From NCBI GenBank assembly GCA_036940085.1, contig JALLBK010000494.1, positions 1 through 12,524 on the forward strand: DNA of 12,524 nucleotides, written 5' to 3'. Source of the stretch: Discostella pseudostelligera. Lineage: Eukaryota; Bacillariophyta; Thalassiosirophyceae; Thalassiosirales; Thalassiosiraceae. Under the pieces are notes generated by a model. The model ran no database searches, was not told the DNA's origin, and saw nothing but the letters and a program-made list of their open reading frames with translations. Position 1 is the first letter of the stretch. The number at the start of each line of letters is the position of its first letter. Made by a program: the position numbers and the translations under genes. Shown here in pieces: positions 6,089-12,524 of this stretch.

Positions 6089-9000
6089 ATGATGCCCACG
6101 TCGTCGAATGATCCAGCTGACAAGTCAGCGTCAGACGCGTCGTCTCCCCCTGCAGCTGCTGCTGCTGCCGACGCCGACGCTACGAATCCGCTGATGGCCA
6201 CATATTTTGACTTGGGCAACGATACTGTTTCCATTGAAGATGGGATCAGCAAATTGACGGTAGAGGTTGATATAAACAATGATGATGAAGGTGTTCATTC
6301 CAATTCGTCATCGACAATCGCGGCGTCTGGGGACGGGGTAGAGAACAAGTCAGATACAACTGGTGTTGCAGCTTCACCCATAGAAAATGAAGGTATCACG
6401 GAAGAAAATAATTCACCAACAAAGAAATCTACTTCCACATCAACAGCACCATCCTCTCCATCGACCACCACTTCTTCATCGTCTTCATCATCCGTCGTAG
6501 AAGAGGCAGAACGACAAGCTGCCATTGCCGCAGCCATCTCTGCCAATTCCAATACCATGTCACCCAGTGCAGCTGCGGGAATTGCCAAAATGACATGCAT
6601 GGTTGGTCGACAACAGAAAAAAGTACCACCTCCTCCACCAATGCCACTTTCATCATCATCATCATCATCAAAATCACCAAACAATTCAAATAGTAGTAGT
6701 AAATCCTATCAATTCGGTAGTCCGACCATGGTGGCATTGCCTCCTCCTCCACCGCCACCCATTCCATTGTCCTCTGCAAAAAAATCATCTTCTACTGCTA
6801 CTGCTACTATTTCACCAACATCACGGAGTGCTCCCTTCCGTCCAGTACGATTTCAGGATGTCAAGATTGCGTTTCATGATATACTAAATGCATCCTCCTC
6901 CACACCAGCAGCAGCAGCAACAACAACAGCAAGCACAGCTAGCAAACAATTGAAGATTGATATTATTGAGACCGATTTATCAAAAGGGGTGGTGGAATTA
7001 TCAACATCTGATGAAAAGAAGAATGGCGATAAATTACGTTTGGGGGGAGTTTTGATTGATGATGCCGACGGGAGAGCAGTGGAGTTGTCGGAGGAGCAAC
7101 ATGTCATGGGGGAGGAGGAGAAGAATGATACCGCAACTGAATTAACAACTTCGTCTTCGGCAATTGCAAGTTCTGAAGATTACAGGGATGTTTCTGCAAC
7201 GGCAAAGGAAGATCTATCTTTGAAAGGCGCTCGGGAAAAAATTACTGCTACTGATACGGCGACAACTCCATCCCATTCGGTTTCGAAAACTGACACAATA
7301 TCCTCTCCCACCACTTGCACAGCTCTTACTTCGAATGCTACTACCTCAACCACTACTCCCATCTCGTCCAATAATACATCAATACCCGATTCCTTCTTGA
7401 GATTCTTACTCCTGGCAGCACGAGTTCCAATTGTTGTGGAAGAGCATGCTGCAGAAACCTATTCGCCGATCAAGGCAAAACCTACAACTAATCAGAGTGA
7501 GGAGAAAATAATAGATCACCACGATAATGTGTCATCACCACCACCACCCGAGGCACGAGCGGCAGCTCAACGAGCCTATGAAATTTTATCCATGGCAAGA
7601 TCATTGTATGATACCATTTCCGAGCGGGAAATTCGCCGTAGCATGCACCAGGGTGATAAAATGGATGATACCATTTCCTTCTTTACAGCGTGCGAGCACG
7701 GAGGATTATTGAAGAAGAGGCATGATAATAGCAGTTCATTGCTAGAGGAGGAGGATGCAGTGGGTGCAGTGAATAGTAATGTTCCTGACGATGTTGGTGT
7801 TCCAATTGCCGAAGTTGGAATTAATGGTCGATTCAACAGTATGACAAAGGGGGGCTCCACGGATGAATCGACGCAATCATCATCCTCCTCCTCAGCAACA
7901 ACCGCGACGTCAATGGCATCATCAGTATTTTCGAATGTTTTATCCAAGATGGTAATGCCAAAGAAGCAGGGATCATTTACTGACATTGGGAAGAAATTCA
8001 TGGGCAGTACAACCACCAATGGTCCTTCGTCCGGTGGTGGTTTGGGACAACATTCAAAGAATGAGCATGGTACCGCATCATCGAGGGTACCACAAGATGA
8101 AAGAGCTCGTCAAATGGGGGACTATGAAATATTAATCAACAATGAAATGCTTGGCCTTACTGTCGAGAATGTCTTGGAACGTACCATAATACGAACACTC
8201 TTACCCGATGGTGCGGCCGTACACGCCGGTGCTCAAGTGGGTAGTCTCATTGCCAAGGTGGGGAATGTCGATACATCCAATTTAACCCACTATGAAACGA
8301 TTGATGAATTGCGTAGGAGTCAGAGGCCGTTGAAACTTACGTTGCGTCATGTGAGGGGAAGTGTATTGCGTAAGGCACGGGATGAAATGGGACGATTGAT
8401 TCGAGGACATGGATTAGAGACGACGGCAGATGGAGGTGGAGGAAGCAGTGAAATACCCGACGGCAGACCGTGGAAGGGCAGCAGTACTCCGAAACAGCGC
8501 ACCTCGTTCATTGGTGAGACTTTTGACTCTGTGCTGAATAATCGATGGCCGTTGAAGGTCAATAAATCATCGCTGATTGGTAGTGGCGCGGGCACTTCTC
8601 CTGTGGCCATGACACGCAGTGAAAGCCTGCACCAGGCCGGTAGAAAGTTGATTCGAATATTGGTCTTGTTCGTAGTAGGGTTACAGAAGGAACTGTCGAA
8701 TTCGAACGATAACGTTGATGCAGACTATGCTGGGACTAAACGATTGCCCTTACCCCCAAAGGAAATTAACGAGGCAATTGAAATCATAACCAAGGTGCTT
8801 TTGGAATATGCACGCAGCCTTCCCGATTTAACCGAAGAGAGGTCTCGAGCTGCACAAGGCACAGCAGGCGCTAGTTTTGCACCGCAAGGATCGTCTTATT
8901 ATCCTGTCCCACCGGGTCGCGTCCATGGTAGGAAGGCTGCGCCTCCTCCTGGTAAAGGCCCAGCTGCTCAGAAAGGCAAAAAACAACCAGGAAGCTCGCC

Positions 9001-11350
9001 GCTGTTACGAATTGGTGATGCCTTGCAGAGAACACGATCCTTCCTCGTCGAGCTCTCTTCCGTTACAGCCACGACATTACGGTGGGAGATCATGGACTAC
9101 TTATGCATAGTCTTGGATTTGGACACCGAACAAGAGTTGAGCGAGCAAGAGAGTGCATCGTCAACCAGTGGTAAGGGTGATGCTGCGAGCCCAATGAACG
9201 ATCTTGGTGCGGCAGGAAGTATCCTGAAACTAATTGTTGTGAACTGCTCGACGATGGCTGGTGAAGGAGAAACAACTGATCATCATGACGATATCGTTGC
9301 GCAACCGCAAAATGATCACGTGAACTCGGAGTTATCTTTCTTGGATAAATCCCTAGATCAATCAATACGAAGTAATGCATCACCCACTTCAACTTCGGGG
9401 AATTGTTTTCTCTCCGTGGTGCATCGTCTCGCCGCATCCAAGTCCATATCAGGGCGAGTTTCGGCATGCTCTCTCAGTCCAGTCCTTTGGAGCCACCTAG
9501 ACTTTCCTCGACAGCTTCAGCTACGCGGGGTTATTACCCGTGCACTTCACGATGTGGAAATAATTGTTCGGAAATCCACTGCCGTCGTCTTGCACGAAAT
9601 TGCTGAACTTGTCTTTGATAGGCGAGCGGTTCCATGGTTGGTATTGATGTGCGAGCGCACGTTGAATGATCCTGAACCTCAATTACGGGCAGCGGCGATG
9701 ACATTGACGTGGCATTTGGCAGAACATTTGCCGAATGCTTTCTTGGGGGATGCCAGTAAGGGTTCACGGTCCATCAGGAGGCTTCCTCCTCGGGGCTCGC
9801 AAACATTTATGGATGTGTATTTATTGCAGTGCAAATTGCTGCCCGTTGCGAACAATTTGGCGGAGGACCGCATTGCTAGTGTCAGATTGTCCGTCGCAGC
9901 GCAGTGTGATAGACTGTGCAACGCATTGGGTGAGCATTGGTTTAGTGTGATCATTGATTTGCTTCAGGCGTTACTGTCTGATAGCGATGACATGGTGAGA
10001 AGTGAGGCAATACTATGTATGCCCAGGCTCGTAGAGTCGGTTATTGTCGGCACATCGAACATACAAGGTAGCATTAAAGTGCTCGAGAGTCTTTTGCCCT
10101 TGGCGTTGAAACTACAGAAGGATGCCAGCTCGTTAGTGCGTGCCTCGTTGGCGACGGCGACGGGGGAGCTGCTCATATTCCTTGTTGGACTAGGTGGTGG
10201 AGGAGGGAGTTCTAGCAGCAGTCATCATGAAGCGCCGCCAAGTCCTGGGCATCCTCCGCCAAGTCCTGGTGGCAGCGGCACAATCTACGGTGAACACAAA
10301 AAGTATGTCGATGATACCCTCATTCCAATTCTGCAAAAGTTATTACAAGATTCAGATCCCGAAGTTACCACCGCTTCACTTCGAGCTGTAACTAATGCCT
10401 CTAGGAGTGGTACCGCACGAGAACGAAGCAATTCGCGAATACCATCAGGCTCGCACTCTGCTAGCAACATAGACGATGATTTGGTCTCCTTATCATCACA
10501 TCAGTCACTCCATTCCCACCACTCGCATACTAGCTATGAACGGACGAAACCGGTATTTATCCCAGTTCTTAGTGAAAAGCAAGTTTTGAGGTTGCTGCCC
10601 ACCTTGTCCAACTTGGGAACAAGCAACCAGTGGCGTGTTCGGCAATCTGCAGTTGAGATAGTCCCTGCTTTAATGGGTTGTACACACCGACATGAAACAC
10701 GGCACGAAATATCCAAATTGTGTGTGAAGCTCATGAATGATAAGGTTGATGCTGTCCGCAAGACAGCTGCGGAGTGCCTTTGTTTGGGCGGGAGTAGTTT
10801 AGCACGGCACGGAGAAGAGGATGGTGGCGAGTGGATTAAGACGATTGTGATACCTCATTTAAAGGAGTGCAGTCAGAGTGAGGATTCAAAACAAAGATTG
10901 CTCAGTCTGAAGATGATTGAAATTATTGTTACCAATGGATTGTGTCCAGCACCGATCTCCGCAGGTGTAGTAGAGACAGAGAGTCATTTTCCGCCAAGCC
11001 CAGCGCGCGACGACGATGAAAGTATTAGCAGCAGCGTTGCGGACAGCGAAAGACCTGTCCGAATGATTCTCAGTATTGCAGCATCGCACACTTCGGATAA
11101 GGTGGCCAATGTCCGATTGAACGTTGGAAGAATGTTTGGTTCCATTGTGCCATTGCTGGATCGATCAGATGTGGACTTTGTTGTAGAGACACTTCAGAAA
11201 CAACTTGATGAGGAGACAAGCCGATCAGGTGGTGGTGATCGAGACGTGATTTACTTTGCGCAACAGGCTATTTCGATGACACATCCATTTCGGCGCATGT
11301 TATCCCATACATCAACATGTTCAAATGATGACACACTAATTGATGGATGA
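6089..11350 (+). CDS. Large PDZ-like plus HEAT-repeat protein resembling PP2A scaffold subunit A / PP4R1
   Basis: This is an uninterrupted 1753-residue frame. Residues 1-430 are Ser/Thr/Ala-rich and probably disordered, with two poly-Pro stretches (about 178-185, 218-226). A PDZ-like domain spans about 678-752: the core DGAAVHAGAQVGSLIAKVG followed by ELRRSQRPLKLTL has the usual order of strands around the ligand groove. Residues 860-930 look helical. HEAT repeats run about 1145-1366 and 1496-1753, split by a Gly/Ser/His-rich insertion. The last part mirrors PR65/A: NQWRVRQSAVEIVPAL (about 1513), GEWIKTIVIPHL (about 1580), DKVANVRLNV (about 1670) and DVIYFAQQAI (about 1719) match the known WRVR, EWA..TIIPK, DPVANVRFNV and DVKYFAQEA positions. 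PR65 holds the PP2A catalytic and B subunits, so a phosphatase-scaffold role is inferred. PP4R1-like is the main alternative. The start is supported by an in-frame TAG at 6074, unless a spliced upstream exon exists. Confidence 0.85.
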   Translation: MMPTSSNDPADKSASDASSPPAAAAAADADATNPLMATYFDLGNDTVSIEDGISKLTVEVDINNDDEGVHSNSSSTIAASGDGVENKSDTTGVAASPIENEGITEENNSPTKKSTSTSTAPSSPSTTTSSSSSSSVVEEAERQAAIAAAISANSNTMSPSAAAGIAKMTCMVGRQQKKVPPPPPMPLSSSSSSSKSPNNSNSSSKSYQFGSPTMVALPPPPPPPIPLSSAKKSSSTATATISPTSRSAPFRPVRFQDVKIAFHDILNASSSTPAAAATTTASTASKQLKIDIIETDLSKGVVELSTSDEKKNGDKLRLGGVLIDDADGRAVELSEEQHVMGEEEKNDTATELTTSSSAIASSEDYRDVSATAKEDLSLKGAREKITATDTATTPSHSVSKTDTISSPTTCTALTSNATTSTTTPISSNNTSIPDSFLRFLLLAARVPIVVEEHAAETYSPIKAKPTTNQSEEKIIDHHDNVSSPPPPEARAAAQRAYEILSMARSLYDTISEREIRRSMHQGDKMDDTISFFTACEHGGLLKKRHDNSSSLLEEEDAVGAVNSNVPDDVGVPIAEVGINGRFNSMTKGGSTDESTQSSSSSSATTATSMASSVFSNVLSKMVMPKKQGSFTDIGKKFMGSTTTNGPSSGGGLGQHSKNEHGTASSRVPQDERARQMGDYEILINNEMLGLTVENVLERTIIRTLLPDGAAVHAGAQVGSLIAKVGNVDTSNLTHYETIDELRRSQRPLKLTLRHVRGSVLRKARDEMGRLIRGHGLETTADGGGGSSEIPDGRPWKGSSTPKQRTSFIGETFDSVLNNRWPLKVNKSSLIGSGAGTSPVAMTRSESLHQAGRKLIRILVLFVVGLQKELSNSNDNVDADYAGTKRLPLPPKEINEAIEIITKVLLEYARSLPDLTEERSRAAQGTAGASFAPQGSSYYPVPPGRVHGRKAAPPPGKGPAAQKGKKQPGSSPLLRIGDALQRTRSFLVELSSVTATTLRWEIMDYLCIVLDLDTEQELSEQESASSTSGKGDAASPMNDLGAAGSILKLIVVNCSTMAGEGETTDHHDDIVAQPQNDHVNSELSFLDKSLDQSIRSNASPTSTSGNCFLSVVHRLAASKSISGRVSACSLSPVLWSHLDFPRQLQLRGVITRALHDVEIIVRKSTAVVLHEIAELVFDRRAVPWLVLMCERTLNDPEPQLRAAAMTLTWHLAEHLPNAFLGDASKGSRSIRRLPPRGSQTFMDVYLLQCKLLPVANNLAEDRIASVRLSVAAQCDRLCNALGEHWFSVIIDLLQALLSDSDDMVRSEAILCMPRLVESVIVGTSNIQGSIKVLESLLPLALKLQKDASSLVRASLATATGELLIFLVGLGGGGGSSSSSHHEAPPSPGHPPPSPGGSGTIYGEHKKYVDDTLIPILQKLLQDSDPEVTTASLRAVTNASRSGTARERSNSRIPSGSHSASNIDDDLVSLSSHQSLHSHHSHTSYERTKPVFIPVLSEKQVLRLLPTLSNLGTSNQWRVRQSAVEIVPALMGCTHRHETRHEISKLCVKLMNDKVDAVRKTAAECLCLGGSSLARHGEEDGGEWIKTIVIPHLKECSQSEDSKQRLLSLKMIEIIVTNGLCPAPISAGVVETESHFPPSPARDDDESISSSVADSERPVRMILSIAASHTSDKVANVRLNVGRMFGSIVPLLDRSDVDFVVETLQKQLDEETSRSGGGDRDVIYFAQQAISMTHPFRRMLSHTSTCSNDDTLIDG
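6650..6670. repeat. TCA trinucleotide repeat coding for poly-Ser
   Basis: Seven TCA triplets in a row encode a serine run in the disordered N-terminal part of the PDZ-HEAT protein. Similar Ser runs from mixed codons occur near 6470-6490 and 7880-7890. Confidence 0.85.
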
Positions 11351-11634
11351 TGGACGGAATTAGAATTCTGGCTACTAAGATTTGTATTGTACAACAACAC
11401 AATGAACATAAAAATGATGTGTGGACAACTGAATGCGTACGGTGAGGAGTCACCTCATGTGCAAATACTCTCTCCTAGACTAATAAACTCAACAATTAGC
11501 TATCATCACCCGCAAGCTCAAAATTGTTGCATTTCAGGAAGGCAGGCAGATATTATTTTGAGATAGGGGACTTCATTCAAAATAGTGCATGAATATTATC
11601 ATCCCAGATGTATCAATAAAACCAAAAGAATTTC
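11351..11634. other. 3' flank of the PDZ-HEAT gene
   Basis: This is A/T-rich non-coding sequence after the TGA at 11348-11350. AATAAA occurs at 11482-11487 and again at 11615-11620; either could serve in polyadenylation, although algal signals are poorly defined. A small stem TGAGG/CCTCA with a five-base loop lies near 11442-11456. Nothing else is recognised. Confidence 0.5.
11618..11627 (-). terminator. Pol III terminator of tRNA-Gly copy 1
   Basis: Minus-strand TTTT (11627-11624), followed by GG and another TTTT (11621-11618), begins eight bases after the tRNA 3' end. Confidence 0.7.
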
Positions 11635-11705
11635 TGCGCCAGCCGAGAATCGAACTCGGAGCCGACGCTTGGAAGGCGTCTATTTTACCATTAAACTACT
11701 GGCGC
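11635..11705 (-). tRNA. tRNA-Gly (anticodon TCC), copy 1
   Basis: On the minus strand the 71-base gene folds as a complete cloverleaf. It has a 7-bp acceptor stem (GCGCCAG with CTGGCGC, discriminator A), a D arm with AATGG, and a 5-bp anticodon stem (GACGC/GCGTC) around CTTCCAA giving anticodon TCC. The T arm is CCGAG/CTCGG around TTCGATT. CCA is not encoded and there is no intron. The A-box-like TAGTTTAATGG and B-box GAGTTCGATTC are present. It reads GGA and, by wobble, GGG. Confidence 0.96.
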
Positions 11706-11772
11706 TGTGGGATGTCAATAGGGCCGCAATTAAGTTTATCAACATACAAAATACTACGAGGGCTGTATTTGC

Positions 11773-11783
11773 AAAAATCAAAA
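11773..11783 (-). terminator. Pol III terminator of tRNA-Gly copy 2
   Basis: Minus-strand TTTT (11783-11780) and TTTTT (11777-11773) follow the tRNA 3' end within about ten bases. Confidence 0.7.
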
Positions 11784-11791
11784 CTAAATCT

Positions 11792-11862
11792 TGCGCCAGC
11801 CGAGAATCGAACTCGGAGCCGACGCTTGGAAGGCGTCTATTTTACCATTAAACTACTGGCGC
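11792..11862 (-). tRNA. tRNA-Gly (anticodon TCC), copy 2
   Basis: This gene is identical at all 71 bases to the copy at 11635-11705, with the same orientation and the same TCC anticodon. The start-to-start distance is 157 bases. The flanks on either side are not alike, so the duplication is old enough for the spacers to have diverged while the genes were kept the same by selection or conversion. Both copies look functional. Confidence 0.96.
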
Positions 11863-12524
11863 TGCTTGTCTTGTCAGAAATGTGAAGAAATTTAATTGAA
11901 AAACAAAGCAAATAATATTATGTCCTCAATCCTCAATCAAACAAGCTGACTGCACCTGTCATACTCACCAGCCAGATGGTGTGTTATAATAATCCATTGA
12001 ACTTGAGCAGTTAATGATGGAGGAGAACAAATAATGGGATCAAGTAAGTACATTCATCATGATCAAAGAGGTGGAGGTGGAGATGGAGGAGGAGGATGGG
12101 ATGACCCAAGCTAGTGATGTAGACGAAGTGAAATGAGAGAGAAAGTGAAATGGGCACAAAACACAAAAAACACCATGGTGGCCGTCAAACCCCTAGCGGC
12201 TTTTTCCAATATCTCAGCACCCACCAGACCGATCTCTAGCAAACTTTACGAGGAGACACTCAATGAAGTTGAGAATCATCTGCCTCAGTTTCATCATCAT
12301 TGGTTAGAGTTCAGGGGTCTTAGAGGACCATTTGTGGTAGGGGCTCGAGTGTTCATTAGTGAAAACCAGTGCCAAATCACCACTAATTGAGGTGTTACGC
12401 CATCAATAATGTCGGATTGGAACAATTCGACGTGTTTTGGAAAGATAATTTGATTTCACACATTTTGTAACTTGGAATAATTAGAATTGGACTAGAACTC
12501 GTGAAGTTATAATAGGAATAGTGC
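11863..12524. other. Right end of window, mostly non-coding
   Basis: The stretch includes the A/T-rich upstream flank of the tRNA-Gly genes, a G-rich purine tract (about 12069-12100, GGTGGAGGTGGAG type), and consensus-like 5' splice sites on both strands (GTAAGT near 12044 plus; GGTGAGTAT near 11970 minus). These could belong to a gene whose other exons lie outside the window. One small ORF is listed separately. Confidence 0.45.
12175..12390 (+). CDS. Small hypothetical ORF, 71 residues
   Basis: ATG at 12175 lies in a favourable context (AACACCATGG) and opens 71 codons to TGA. The frame is also open upstream to an ATG at 12133. The product (beginning MVAVKPLAAFSN) has a mixed, soluble-looking composition with a hydrophobic-aromatic middle (HHHWLEFRGLRGPFVVGARV). 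I recognise no domain. An internal CTCTAG with a pyrimidine-containing lead lies within it, so part may be an intron or exon of a larger gene. It may be spurious. Confidence 0.25.
   Translation: MVAVKPLAAFSNISAPTRPISSKLYEETLNEVENHLPQFHHHWLEFRGLRGPFVVGARVFISENQCQITTN

Noticed and set aside
6295..6684. 129-codon Asp/Glu-rich frame on the minus strand
   Set aside because: It mirrors Ser and Thr codons of the PDZ-HEAT protein. Acidic runs arise from the complement of TCA/TCC repeats, and there is no domain.
7549..7700. J-domain-like helix pair in the PDZ-HEAT protein (RAYEILSMARSLYD)
   Set aside because: The spacing is superficially similar, but the diagnostic His-Pro-Asp motif is absent.
9090..9467. 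125-codon frame on the minus strand
   Set aside because: It lies wholly inside the long PDZ-HEAT gene with no recognisable motif. It is a shadow frame.
11585..11885. Two overlapping plus-strand frames with a repeated peptide
   Set aside because: The repeated peptide is the antisense translation of the two identical tRNA-Gly genes.
12250..12310. Possible C/D-box snoRNA on the minus strand (ATGATGA followed by CTGA)
   Set aside because: The two boxes are only a few bases apart, with no terminal stem or C'/D' pair, so it does not fit a snoRNA.
1..12524. CRISPR array, transposon or insertion sequence
   Set aside because: No regularly spaced repeats, transposase or reverse-transcriptase motifs, or terminal repeats with target duplications were found. 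The inverted similarity is explained by the paralogous genes.

Overview
This is a stretch of nuclear DNA from a eukaryote, most probably a diatom or another stramenopile alga. The evidence is: long, low-complexity-rich proteins (poly-Ser, poly-Gln, poly-Asp, poly-Pro); a canonical 3' splice site; nuclear-type tRNA-Gly genes without encoded CCA; a eukaryotic 5S rRNA gene with a Pol III T-run terminator; and an RlmN-type protein with an N-terminal extension that looks like an organelle presequence. The species assignment is inference; no sequence search was run.

Layout from left to right. 1-485 has no convincing gene. 486-2315 (-) encodes an RlmN/Cfr-family radical SAM rRNA methyltransferase with all expected cysteines and an unusual poly-Asp insertion in its core. 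A 176-base divergent promoter follows. 2761-3756 (+) is a six-helix membrane protein resembling the Rolling stone / FAR-17a-AIG1 group (copy A), with a 5' end that may begin in a small upstream exon. 4099-4216 (-) is a solitary, intact-looking 5S rRNA gene. 4790-5614 (-) is a close paralogue of the membrane protein in the opposite orientation (copy B). It carries an early TAG, after which 24 further recognisable codons follow. A second divergent promoter (5783-6088) leads into 6089-11350 (+), a 1753-residue protein. This protein combines a disordered N-terminus, a PDZ-like domain, and C-terminal HEAT repeats that closely resemble the PP2A scaffold subunit PR65/A (or PP4R1). Two identical tRNA-Gly(TCC) genes (-) lie at 11635-11705 and 11792-11862. 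The last 660 bases hold at most one small ORF.

The most informative signals cut across genes. The paralogue pair forms an inverted duplication around the 5S gene, and promoter motifs are shared in the same order (CCTACCTC, TAAGTATCT, TTCCCGCCAA, then ATGGCGGGA). The GGCGGGA element recurs a third time before the PDZ-HEAT gene, so E2F-like control or a shared start context is a reasonable hypothesis. RlmN points to rRNA modification in an organelle. The HEAT protein points to phosphatase scaffolding with a PDZ-mediated partner. No operon-like functional linkage between these genes is evident, as expected for a eukaryote.
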